From: Neoceratodus forsteri
Lineage: Eukaryota > Chordata > Ceratodontiformes > Ceratodontidae
Reading direction: 5' to 3'
NCBI GenBank assembly: GCA_016271365.2
Contig: CM057451.1
Coordinates: 367,185,501 to 367,249,500, forward strand
DNA length: 64,000 nucleotides
Of the stretch, positions 34,571-44,992 are shown piece after piece. Position 1 is the first letter of the stretch, and each line of letters starts with the position of its first letter. The position numbers and the translations under genes were made by a program. The notes beneath the pieces are model-generated. The model was given only the letters and a program-made list of their open reading frames with translations, was not told the DNA's origin and did no database searches.

Positions 34571-34878
34571 CCTTTGACCTATGTGCAGACCTCAGCTAAG
34601 TTGGATGCCACTGGCCATAGGTGGCTTTCTGCATTATCTACATATGACTATGCTCTAATACCGAGCAGGTCTGAACCACATAGATGCTGATGTCTCTCCG
34701 GAGGCCTGTTCCCCAGAATGATTGGGTCCGATTGGCAGAACCTGACATTCGAGCACTCTGCCGGAAGTTTGACTGGGAGAACAAATGTCCACGGACGCAG
34801 TGGACTGCATAGTGGATTGCTTGGGAGCCTCTGAGAATTGCATACCTGCTGCTTATTGCCACTTTTCTGCAATAGACA

Positions 34879-36360
34879 TTGGTGCACTGCCTCAGCTGGA
34901 CAATGACAGTATTCGAGGCTCAATCCCGCGATCCCATGATCAAAGCAGCTTTAGAAGCCCTCTATGCAGGAAAAGATGTGTCCAAATTACGCTCCACTGA
35001 TTTGAGAACTGCACTGTTATACAAAGAAGGTCCTAAGTTGAAACTGATCAATAAACTATTATACAGAGAAACAGTAGACAGAGGGGGACAAGTAGACAAA
35101 CAACAACTAGTGCTGCCCACTGCCTTTCGAGACTCAGTACTGAGGTCCTTGCACAACCACATGGGGCACCTTGGTATAGACAGAACACTTGACTTGGTGA
35201 GATCCAGATTCTATTGGCCTAAGATGGGGCTGATGTGGAGCAACACATTCGAACTTGTAGTCGCTGCTTACAGAGGAAAGCTTTGCCCCAGAGGGCTGCC
35301 CCTTGTTAACATCACCACCAGTGCACCCATGGAGCTGGTCTGTATTGATTTTCTAAGTTTGAGTCAGATCAAAGAAATATCAGTAATGTGCTGGTGGTCA
35401 CTGACCATTTCACGAGATATGCCCAAGCTTCCCCACCAAAGACCAGAAAGCATCCACTGTAGCCAAAGTACTTGTAGAAAACTTTTTGTTCACTATGGGG
35501 CTCCACAAAGAATCCATTCTGATCAAGGAGAGACTTTGAGAGTCGCCTGATCAAAGAGATGCTTTCTCTGTGGGGAGTCGAAAGTCCAGAACCACTCCTT
35601 ACCACCCCAGGGGACCCACAGCCCTGAACGCTTTCAACCGCACTTTACAGATATGCTAGGCACCCTGCACCCAAGGACAAGCCTAGATGGAGCCAACAAA
35701 TTAGAACCCTGGTACATGCTTATAACTGCACCAAAAGTGATGCCACTGGATTCTCCCCCTACCGCCTGATGTTTGGAAGAGAAGCTCGACTACCAGTAGA
35801 TGTGTGTTTTGGGGTCTCTCCTGATGGGGTTCAAGCTGACAACTATTTACAGTATGTGCAAAAGTTAAAGGCCCAGCTAACTCATGCGTACCAACTGGCT
35901 CAAACCATGGCTGCCAAAAGAAATCTGGCCAACAAAGAAAGGTATGATAAAAAGGTGAAAGCACAGGAACTCCAGGAGGGAGATCGGGTATTGCTAAGAA
36001 ATCTGGGACTGCATGGCAAGCACAAGATTGCTGACAGATGGCACCATCTCCCTCACATTGTAGTGGGCAAACTAGATGATCTGCCAGTGTACAAAGTAAG
36101 GCCTGAGAATAATTCAAAGATGTAAAACAATGCACAGAAATCATTTACGCCCATTGGACAAATCTAATGAGTCTGAGCCCTAGAAGATGCCCCTCTGGAC
36201 CAGTGACTAGAGCTGCTGCTAAGAAAAGATCAAGAAAGTCTGCACCTACAGAAGCAAAGTTAAAGTGTTCCCTCCACAAGTCCCAGTTGAGCATGACTGT
36301 CAGTCCATATCGGAAGAAAGTGAGAGTGACTTTGAATACTATCCTTCTTACGAACTGAGT
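34879..36360 (+). pseudogene. Gypsy integrase
   Basis: The zinc-binding HHCC region starts SLHNHMGHLGIDRTLDLVR and is followed by SRFYWPKM (35150-35225). The CC half is degraded. The core shows PMELVCIDFLSL with the first catalytic Asp (about 35345), and VHYGAPQRIHSDQGE with the second (about 35490-35532). The C-terminal part (35769-36125) has the MFGREARLPVDV block, YDKKVKAQELQEGDRVLLRN and the PVYKVRPEN ending. A basic, serine-rich tail follows to about 36360 (RAAAKKRSRKSAP). Between 36360 and the 3' LTR at 37235 I see no further gene and no envelope-like frame. Confidence 0.9.
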
Positions 36361-37234
36361 CAATTGTTTCTGGGCAATCCCTAGTCAATACTGGAGATGA
36401 AGCTGGGCCTTCTGGACTGTCTAAGCCCCCAGCTTCATCCCTGGAGCCAATGCTCCCAGAAAGTGAAGTGCAAAGCATCAGATCAGATGAAATGGAATCA
36501 TTGTGCATGGTTGAACTGTTTGAGCTTTCAGGGAGAAAATGATAGATTAGGGCAGACTGGTGATACACCTAACAAGAAGAGTATTTTGAGTGCCCTGACA
36601 GTCCACTGCCAGTGTCCGAAAGCTCTCCATGCGAGCCAGATGTTGTGGACTCAGAAACTGTAACTCCTGGAGCTGAAAGTGCCCCAAGTTCTAGCCTCTC
36701 TACCCCCATGGAGACTCCCTGACAAGTGAGGACAATGCTGAAAATGAGGCTCAGGTGCAGAGACTATAACAGTTCCCCTAGAAAGACTGGTCGAGCTGTA
36801 AAGCCTGTGGTGCACCCTCAGTTATGATTCACTTGGGAGGCCTGTGGACTTGCCTCTCAATGTTGTCCATAAAGGAGTGTATGTGTCCCCGAGCTCATTG
36901 CCCAAACTGAGCATCAGTGCTAACTCCAAGTTACTTGTGTTGCCCTCTAAGTATGGTGCCCTTGCCCCATCCAGCCCCAAGGTAACTGATAGGAAGGGCC
37001 CCTCTCTTCAGGTTTCATGTACAAGAGGTAATAACTTGAGTTATGGTACAATGTGTATGTAATACTGTGTAAAGAGTGACGATACTGCAATGTTTCAGAA
37101 ATGTGTTCTTGGTAAAATGATATATTGACTGATGATTACATGTGCGAGCCTAATGCAAATGTATATAGTTGCCGTTGAAACCTTAGGGTACTTGCTTGGC
37201 CTTGAGACGTCAAGCTTTTCCCAAGCCAGGAAGG

Positions 37235-38856
37235 TGTAACCCCCTACAAATGGGGGTTCCCAAAGACTTCCAGGAGCTTGCTTGAATGCTCCAAGCCTGA
37301 ATGGTGTTTGGCATTTAAGCCATTTATCAGTGAGTGTTTTTAGAGCCTCTGGTACTGTCTCTTTAAGAGCTGTCTGCTTGCAGACATAATTAGTTTGTAT
37401 GGGGGGACTGTGTGCTTCTCTGAGTACCACTCGAGCTGCTGCCAATTCACTTCATTTTTGCAGTCACTAGGAGTGCAAAGGAACCTACCTGAAAGATGTA
37501 ACTGTTTGCCAGAAATTATTTAGAGTAATAATGAAATTACAGTTTGTCTAACCTGCTTTCTTTGCAGTCAGAACTGTGTCTGCTAGTTCCCCATTCTAGT
37601 TTTGAACTGCTGAACTGGACCAATCAGTGTGGGGTAAGCTAGCTCTAAAATGGTGCCTTGGACGAATCAGAACTTGGACTCATAATCTGAGCCAGCCACA
37701 AGAGGATTGTATGGGCAGTGACTCTGGGAGATGTAGTTTAGACTTCAGTGCCTTTTGGACCAACAGCAGCAGTCTATTGTGGTGACAGCCAATCCAGTCA
37801 AGAACTGGGAGGAACTCAAAGGAAGTGCCGGTTTTGTCGGTTGGAGTTTCAGTTGAGCTTTGGCAGTGAAGAAGGAAGGAGCCCTGTGCTTTTTCAGTGT
37901 GCAGTTTTAGTCAAAAACGTGTGTAAGGCCCAGAGTTCTGGTCTGCAGCTTGTGTAACAGCTTGTTAGGACTGAATCCGTCCTGTGAAAGAATCAAAGGA
38001 TCTCTGAAGAGTAGAAACCAGGCTCACCCTGTAGAAGACTGGAGGAATTGCTGAAAATTGCACTCGGTCTGTCAGGAACTGAATCTGCTGTGTGTTCTCC
38101 CGGGTATTGTGCAGTAATTGCGATCGGGATACAGATGCAGCCTACCTGGTATAGTGCTTTCTTTTATATGGATGTGTGAAGAGGTTTGTGTACCTCAAGT
38201 GAGCCCTGCTGACATTGAAGGACCCTATCTTATTTGGAGGTCGTGAGTACTAATTCAGGGTCGCTCCCTGTTGAATTGCCACATTAAATCCAAATGGAAT
38301 TACTGTACTGCTGACTGTTTAATTCTCCTTTTCTCTGTGTGAAAGGGCCCCTACCAGCTACCTCGGTTTGGACTAGCCACTAGGGCTTGGGTACCCAAGG
38401 GACAGTAACACAGTAGGGATAGGCCTGTACACAGAGCCATAAATGAATTATTAGAGTGATAAGCTGATTAACCTGATTTCCCCTGTCCTTGTTATATCCC
38501 CTAAATAAATCACAGCTGCTTGTTTCAGCAAAGTTATACTGCCTGAGGTATTTGTCTATGTTAAAGTACTGTACTGTGATTGTTGCACTGTATCTCATTT
38601 CACAGGAGGTCCCAGTGCGGAACCAGACCTGGGGTAAGTGTATACTGTGAAGGTAATTCTGATATATTGTGTGGGCCACTAGTGGGAAGAAAGGGGGGTT
38701 GCAGTGTCCCAGAGGGCTGTGACCAAGTTAGTTTAACTATTGCAAACCCTGACCTCTGGGTGGAGGCACCCGCCATTGGATCCAGGCCCCTCAACCTGTT
38801 AGTGGCAAATCAGGCAGGGGTAGTAGCCCCTGGGATAGCGCCATCTAGGGGTTACA
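37235..38856 (+). repeat. 3' LTR of the Gypsy element
   Basis: 1622 bases, near-identical to the 5' LTR. Just upstream is a weak purine run (CCAGGAAGG, 37226-37234) in the place of the polypurine tract. Confidence 0.93.
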
Positions 38857-39301
38857 CTAATAAACAGTCCCCAGCTAAAGGAAGGGGAGGGAGGATCCAT
38901 TGCTGAGGAGAATGGTATGGGAAGGAAAAAAAAGGAGGAAAGTTAGAAAGGACCTTCTACCCGAGTAACTGCCCCCCCTCCCTCCTTAAACAAAAACAGA
39001 TCACTTGCCTGAGACACCAGGTTAGTGGGGTCAGAGACCTGAAACACCATATATTGTTTGAGTGGCATGTGGCCCCCAAGCCATGCACAGAGGGCACTAG
39101 AAAAGGGGGAAACAGCAGGTTACTTAATTTGAAAGTCGCAGCTTAACAGGCACAATTTCTAAATTTGGAGGTGCTTCCTTTCACCGGGCAGTCCCAACCT
39201 GCTCCATGTTTGCACAATCCTAACAATGAAAACTAATAAACTGTAGATAGACATTGCTTCAGAGAGAACGCTTCTATGCTGCCTACTCCTGGACTGGCAC
39301 A

Positions 39302-39452
39302 GCAAAAACTGGAAATGCTATGCTATCAGAATGTTCATGTGCCCAGGGTTCTATCCTGATTGACAGCTTTGGGCTGGGACCCTACCCCAGCAGGGGTGTT
39401 CATTACCCATATCTATTGACTCCGCATTGACAACGTGGAGCAATACAGAACA
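39302..39452. repeat. DIRS-D right inverted terminal repeat
   Basis: The reverse complement shares the GGGTAATGAACACCCCTG, GCTGTCAATCAGGATAGAAC and CTGGGCACATGAACATTCTG blocks with 19140-19235. The outer bases (GAGCAATACAGAACATA) mirror the second half of the complementary region. Confidence 0.8.
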
Positions 39453-40302
39453 TAATTTATCTGTAATACAGTTACAGACCATGAGCGATGAAAGGTAGGT
39501 GGGAAAGGAGCGGATGGGTCCCACTTACTACTGTATGCAAACTGAAATTTTCACTTTTTTAGAGTGTCGGGGGTGCTGTCCTTATTGGGGAGGGGAGGGA
39601 CTTGGGTGGGTTTGGGATCTCTTCTTTCTGTAAACCTTGCAAAAGGGAGCTAGGTTTTGTGGAAGTGTCTAATGTGTGTCAATGCACTGTTGCAGGAATA
39701 GAGACATCGTAGTATCTATGATAATTGTATCTAAAACCCTAATAATGCCATGTTCATATATTATTACCTTTACAAACTGTATTGGATATGAAAAGCTGGA
39801 TGTGTTTTGCATAATAAAAACTATATTTAAAAAAAAAATCACTTTTTGCATACAGTTAAGCCATATACTATAAAAAATAAAATATGGGCAACCATGTCCA
39901 ATTCAGCCCGTGGTTTCATCTCAGAACCAAGATGACATCATGGACCTCTCGATCTTCTATCTTAAGGTCCATATGATGTCATCTCAACCCCTTTATGGAA
40001 ATACAACTTTATGGTGTCCAGTGCTTTACTGGTACGTGTATGCATACATTTATTTATAAAATAGTAAGGAAAAAATCTAGAAATTTAATTGGTCATGAGA
40101 CACCACCTAACTGTACATTAAATCACTTTATAAAATGGGTTGTAAAAAACACATAAGCTAACTGGTCCACTAGCAGTATGTGCCCATTGATTAAATCCCC
40201 TGTTTAATTAACAGTTTGGCAGAGCGAATCAAGGAGAGTACCAGAGTACACTGTCAGCACTTGTTATGTGCTGAGGAAAAGAAATGAGAAAGACAGCCAT
40301 AT
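39453..40302. other. Intronic sequence with a small hairpin
   Basis: No gene seen. A 17-base arm at 39931-39947 (GATGACATCATGGACCT) pairs with 39965-39983 apart from a 2-base bulge. A poly(A)-like run lies at 39828-39837. Confidence 0.45.
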
Positions 40303-40315
40303 AAAATTACTGATG

Positions 40316-40737
40316 CGAGTTAGAGATAATAAATCCACATCGACCAGTACTTTGTATTTTTTTACAAACAGTTTCTATTGGTTATATGTTTCATTGTTCC
40401 GTTCATTTTAATGAGATTGCTACATGATATTGTTACAGTTTAAAACACTTTGCAAGGACAAACTCTAGGGGCAGAATTATGAAGCAATGAGTTCCAGTTT
40501 CCTTTACAGAGCTTGGGAATAGGTGAGACAAGCAGGTTATACAGCAGACTTCAGAGGGAGTAAACCAAACTTGCTTCCAACATAAAGAATGTCTATCAGT
40601 AAATGAAAAAGAATATTAATTGTAAGTACATCAATGTAATTAACTGCTCTCTACTCCTAACAACTAATATATGTCTGTCTAATATATGACTGTACTTTGA
40701 GCTATCAATAAAATTTATTCAAGTTAAAAAAAAAAAA
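40316..40737 (+). mobile_element. Short A-tailed retroposon with 13-base target duplication
   Basis: AAAATTACTGATG occurs at 40303-40315 and again at 40738-40750 after a poly(A) run. The tail is preceded by CAATAAAATTTATTC, which includes AATAAA. The body (about 420 bases) has no frame and no recognised domain. It is probably a 5'-truncated L1-type 3' end or a processed transcript. Confidence 0.75.
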
Positions 40738-41074
40738 AAAATTACTGATGTGGGAGACAATGAGGTGAAGTGCTCCGGAGTTGGGCAGCAGGGAAAGAGC
40801 GAGTGGAAGTAGCTGGAAAGGAACCCATGAGAGGCAGCAAAAGATGGGAGCGCATGATGAGTGGTTCCGTGGGGTGAGGGGTGCTCAATATAGGATCAGG
40901 GTGAGAAATACAAATTCAAAATATTACTAACAGCGGGTTGAGTGTGGCGAAGTAACGGACAACCAGAAGGTTAGGGACAGAGAGAGAGAGAGAGAGAACG
41001 GAACGTGACATTAAGCAGTAGTAGTGTATTTATGTTTTTTAATCCTAATGGTTTCAAAAGAGGAAGTTTGATCT

Positions 41075-43101
41075 GAGGCTCCAGGTTAAGTTCACTTAAT
41101 CTGTACTGTCAAATGGGAGTGAGTTCACCGAGGCTCCAGGTTAAGTTCACTTATGTAACCCTCAGGTGGCGCTATCCCAAGGGCTACTACCCCTGCCTGC
41201 TTGACTACTGACAGGTTGAGGGGCCTAGGTTCTATGGCTGGTGCCTCCACCCAGAGGTCAGGGTTTGTAGTGGTTAGACTAGCTTGATCACAGCTCTCTG
41301 GGACACTGTGACTCCCTCTGGTTCCCTCTAGTGGCTCACAACAGTACACAGGAGTTGCAGCCTCAATACCCCACGTATACACACTGTTCACTCATAAAGT
41401 ACCATTTACCCTCGAGACTGATTCTGCAGCACGTCTCTGAGGACCCCCTGTAAAACAAGGTTAATCAACATACACAGCAAAAGGCAATACTGTTTCATAA
41501 GTACAAACACCACAGACAGTATACAGTATAATAACAACAAATCTGATTTATTTAAGGAACAGTAACACGGGAGGGGCAATCAGGTTGATTAGTTTTGGCC
41601 AAGTTCAAATCACAGCACTGTACACATATATATATATATATATATAGCGTCCAAAATGTCACACTCTGGGTACCCAGGATGGGGGGGCGGGCTAGCCAGG
41701 TCCGTTGCCCGGGGTTGGCCGGCAGGTGCAGATGGATGGAGCCCTGTAGGAAGAAAACATATGCACAACACCCAGTGGTAATCCGGAGCCAGATGGCTCA
41801 GTCCATGAAGAAGTGAAACAACAATAATTAGATGACACACTTGTAATTGATAGCAGGCTGCAGGGGAATACCCCGATTTGTACTCACAATACCCAAGCTG
41901 AGAACCGGATGGTGGATGTTCTTCTGGATTGCGAGAAACAACAGGGCGTGGAGACAAGGTCCTTGTAACTGGACCCCACTGCAGTTGACAGCAAACGGAT
42001 TTAGTCCGAGACAAGCTGGGGTTTGCTTCCAGCTTCAACACACAGCACACAGTACAGGGGATTGGAAATAGCGATTCCCCACAAGCACTATGCACATTCA
42101 TATGTACAAGGAAAGTACTATACCAGGCAGGCTGCTCCTCGATCCCGATCACAATTACTGCAAAATACCCGGCAGCACACACAGCAGCTTCAGTTCCTGA
42201 CAGACCGAGCGCGATTCAGCAATTTCTCCAGTCTTCTACAGGGTGAGCCTGGTTTCCACTCTTCAGACTTCCTTCTTTCTCCTCACAAATCGGATTCAGT
42301 CCGAACTGGCACTTACGACGGCTGCAGGCCGAACCTCAGGGCCTCACATGTGCTTCCCACGTGGAACTATACACCGCAGAAGCACAGAGCTCCTTCTCTC
42401 TTCACTGTCACAACTGATCTGAGCTTTCCAGTAACAGAGCAGAGCATTTCCTTTAGCTCCACACCATTCTGTTGGCTGGTTCAGCTGTCACTCACAATAA
42501 GACTCCCTCGGTTGGTGAAAAAAAGGCACCAAGGTCAAAACTACATTTCCCAGAGTCACTGCCCATACAATCCCCCTTGTGGCTGGCTCAAAATTGAGAG
42601 TCCAAGTTCCGATTCGTCCACAGGCTCCATCTTAAAGTCTCCCCATCATCCTGATTGGTACAAGTCAGCAATTCAGGACCAAAATGAAAGAGCTACACTG
42701 AAACAGTTCATGCTGAAATGAAGACAGGTTAAGCAAACTACATTTTCTCAGTCACTCCAAATGATTTCTGGCAAACAGTTATATCTTTCAACAAGGCTCC
42801 CTCTGCACATGTAGCAACGGCAGAAACGGAGCGAATTGACAGCAGCTCGGGCAGGATTCGAGCATTAAATACACAGTCCCCCATACAAGCTAATTAAGTC
42901 CACAAGCAGACAGCTCTTAAAGAGACAGTACGTGGAGGCTCAAATAGCACTCACTTGGAAACCACATTTAAACAGCTCAGACGCCGAACACCACCCAGAC
43001 TTGGAGCATTCAGGCAAGCTCCTGGAAGACATTTGGGAACCCCCATTTGCAGGGGGGTTACACTTATCTTTACTGTCAAACGGGAGTGAGTTCACTGCAA
43101 C
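41075..43101. repeat. 55-bp tandem duplication split by a solo LTR
   Basis: Unit 1 starts at 41075 (GAGGCTCCAGGTTAAG...) and unit 2 at 41130. Unit 2 is cut after 24 bases by the LTR and continues at 43063 (CTTATCTTTACTGTCAAACG...), parallel to 41095 onward. Confidence 0.82.
41154..43062 (-). mobile_element. Solo LTR of a related Gypsy subfamily, inverted
   Basis: 1909 bases with ends TGTAAC...GTTACA and 4-base duplication CTTA (41150-41153, 43063-43066). On the minus strand it follows the LTR of the element at 29088: the CCATTTGCAGGGGGGTTACA end, the GGAAGTCC-type block, the AGATGTAGTTTTGACC region, the AATAAATCAGATTTG signal and the GATAGCGCCACCTGAGGGTT end. It is about 300 bases longer and clearly diverged, with a (TA) run at about 41627-41646. 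No internal genes, so it arose by LTR-LTR recombination. Confidence 0.9.
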
Positions 43102-43240
43102 TGTAGCGTGGGGGGGTAGAATAAAGTAAAGCATGTTATGACGTGTTAGAAAGTATTTTATCAAACAAAATGTCATAAATGAGTAGTACTGTATTTCTGT
43201 CATTTGTGTTTTCATAAAATAAATGAAATACGCATCATTT

Positions 43241-43753
43241 TTTTTTTTCCATTTACAATTTCTGAGGAGGCTGGAAGGTGTGCGGCCCCACCCTCTCCGG
43301 TTCAGCCCACGCCTGATCCTTCAGGGAATCTCCCACGGGTTGCCCCGCCCAAGACAAGACCAGGGAGAGGAGTGTCGACTTTCCCCCTCCTGGAAGCCAA
43401 CATCCAGATCCCGATGGTCAGTGTGGGTACAGCCAGCCATCATGGAGCCTGCCAGCTCCATTTTCTACTTTTTTCTCCCCAGCCCGCAAATCGTGCAGTG
43501 GGTGGGGTGGCTGGCCCCCACCTCCATGGAAGCAGCCGTATGTCCCGGATGCGGGACCACCCTCTTCCAGCCACCATTGGGCATCAGGCCACAGCGCACA
43601 GCACTGTCCCTCCTCCCCAAGAAAAGACAGCAGTCCACGGATGCTCAATCCTTCCTAACCCTGGCCAACCCCCGAGCAACCTGAGTCAGTTTCCGAACCA
43701 GGATCGCTGGTGTGGCGTCCACTGCCTCAACCCTCAGCACCACCGGGCCGGCT
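43241..43753 (-). mobile_element. GC-rich non-autonomous retroposon, copy 2
   Basis: Flanked by GAAATACGCATCATTT and GAAATATGCATCATTT (43225-43240 and 43754-43769; 15 of 16 identical). The minus-strand head reads AGCCGGCCCGGTGGTGCTGA then GGGTTGAGGCAGTGG, and the element ends in an A-run (T at 43241-43248). Interior shares GAGCAT..GGACTGCT with copy 1 and AAAATGGAGCTGGCAGGCTC with copy 3. Confidence 0.8.
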
Positions 43754-43890
43754 GAAATATGCATCATTTGTTGTGGACTTCTTTTCCAGTCAGCAGAATA
43801 CAGTTACAGTTTTACTATTTAAACCTTAAAAAAAAAAACAACTTTGTGTGGCCTTTGTTTTATTGAAAACAAACCATTTTATAAGTGCAA

Positions 43891-44014
43891 TAACCCATGA
43901 TAGGGTATGGGGTTATGGGGATTTAATCCGCGCCCTGGGTGCTGTGAGGGCAGGAGGCCACACACACCTGGGGTGTGGATTAAATCCCCATAACCCCATA
44001 CCCTGTCATGGTTA
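43891..44014. repeat. Foldback element with 38-bp stem
   Basis: The left arm 43891-43929 and right arm 43977-44014 are near-perfect inverted repeats built on AGGGTATGGGGTTATGGGGA and TTTAATCC, with a 47-base loop. No clear target duplication. Likely a small MITE. Confidence 0.8.
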
Positions 44015-44029
44015 CTGCTTACATAATTT

Positions 44030-44250
44030 ATTTATTTTTATTTATTTTGTTATTATTTATTAGCCTTTTTTTGACTAGGTATGCACACTAGACAAATACA
44101 TGCCTATTTTTAGTACAACCCAGAAGGATTACAAAGATTTACAGGCAACGCAAACTTTAACAGTGAAAAAAAGATAACAGCATATAGGTAAAGGTAACAA
44201 TTAAAGATCACAGCAATTTAAAACAATGTATATAAGGCACTGTTATACCA
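44030..44250 (-). mobile_element. LINE 3' tail remnant
   Basis: The minus strand reads TCTGGGTTGTACTAAAAATA, then GGCATGTATTTGTCTAGTGTG and an A/T-rich end (44030-44060). This is the same tail type as at 47042-47110 and 56860-56945. No coding part was recognised. Confidence 0.5.
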
Positions 44251-44330
44251 AAGCATGACCTGAACAGGCCAAGGTTAAGCAGTGGGCTGGTGACCCCTTT
44301 GTCACTCTGATTATCAGTGCGATCAACCAC

Positions 44331-44368
44331 CGTAATAACCAGGTATGACATCATGCCAGGTTATTACG
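44331..44368. repeat. Imperfect palindrome
   Basis: CGTAATAACC and GGTTATTACG flank a near-palindromic core AGGTATGACATCATGCCA. Confidence 0.7.
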
Positions 44369-44848
44369 ACATTTAGAGCACTCTAGTTTCACTTTCCCTG
44401 TTGGGAAACTTAATTTTTATGCTCATGTCACTGCACCAGTTATTATAAAAAAGAAAACGTAAGCCATTATATGCTTTCATTTTTTTTTTTTTTTTTAAAA
44501 CATGCCCCTGGTGTTTGGTGACCACATAAACCTCACAAGCTCGCTCTTGAGGTTTATGGATCATCATACACCGTGGGTGTGAAAAAACTTAAACACACAG
44601 TCCTTTATGCATTATTTTTTCTAAATAAAACGGGCCAACAATTTCTTGCAATCCGGTTGGTCAACGGCACATTCTAGCTATGACCTAAAATCATCTTAAT
44701 ACAAGGGGGAAAAAAGACCCTAGCCAGGCAGGGCTCAGCATGTTCTGAATCAATGCCCTATTCTATTTTAGAATTTTGAATTTTAAAACTGTAGCTATTT
44801 TTTTCTCCACTACCTGTACACTCACAAACTACCTGTTGACTCACTAAC

Positions 44849-44992
44849 ATGTCAGAGGCTGTTCCTGTCAATTCTGAACTGCAGCGTTTGCCAGCTATGG
44901 AAAGGATCTTCACTGAAGATGATGAGGGTGACATCCAGCAGCCAAATCCTAAAAAGGCAAGGTCTTTATTGCTACATCCTCCCCCTACTTAA
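44849..44992 (+). CDS. Small unidentified ORF, 47 codons, with basic cluster
   Basis: An ATG-to-TAA frame whose product starts MSEAVPVNSELQRLPAMERI, is acidic in the middle (TEDDEGD) and carries NPKKAR, a nuclear-signal-like basic patch. I do not recognise it. It has no close partner gene. It could be an exon fragment, the start of a broken transposon ORF or chance. It is not supported by splice sites beyond a weak AAG|GCAAGG, a possible GC donor at about 44958. Confidence 0.2.
   Translation: MSEAVPVNSELQRLPAMERIFTEDDEGDIQQPNPKKARSLLLHPPPT

Larger units (their letters stand above)
29088..38856 (+). mobile_element. Ty3/Gypsy LTR retrotransposon with PNMA-like gag, complete structure
   Basis: Two direct LTRs (1610 and 1622 bases) begin TGTAAC and end GTTACA. 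They are flanked by the 4-base duplication CTAA (29084-29087 and 38857-38860). Internal order is primer-binding site, gag, protease, RT, RNase H, integrase, as in Ty3/Gypsy. All frames are broken by frequent one-base indels. It was inserted into DIRS-D. The 5' and 3' LTRs are highly similar, so insertion is relatively recent, and much of the difference is small indels. Confidence 0.95.
19081..39452 (-). mobile_element. DIRS-D retrotransposon spread over 20 kb by later insertions
   Basis: The left end at 19081 begins AGAAATTATTTCATACTT. The right end lies near 39452 and is the inverted copy: both share GGGTAATGAACACCCCT, AAGCTGTCAATCAG and CCCTGGGCACATGAACATTC (right end as reverse complement). 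Between them lie, in the expected minus-strand order, recombinase (pieces at 19952, 21660 and 25716), RNase H and RT (26263-27886). These are interrupted by LINEs, a GC-rich retroposon and a full Gypsy element. Removing the insertions leaves about 5-6 kb, the normal DIRS size. That all pieces belong to one insertion is inferred from order, strand and complementary ends. Confidence 0.75.

Noticed and set aside
36130..37234. Envelope gene downstream of the Gypsy integrase
   Set aside because: No signal peptide, membrane segment or long frame; only a basic tail of integrase and untranslated sequence.
40979..41000. GA microsatellite as a regulatory element
   Set aside because: Short simple repeat without other support.
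42023..42721. 232-codon plus-strand frame inside the solo LTR
   Set aside because: It lies antisense in an LTR, has no domain and is absent from the other LTR copies at equal length.
43204..43755. 183-codon plus-strand frame over retroposon copy 2
   Set aside because: It crosses the target duplication and T-run, so it is a product of GC-rich antisense sequence.
43891..44014. Rho-independent terminator
   Set aside because: The host is a vertebrate; the stem is far too long and lacks a defining U-tract context.
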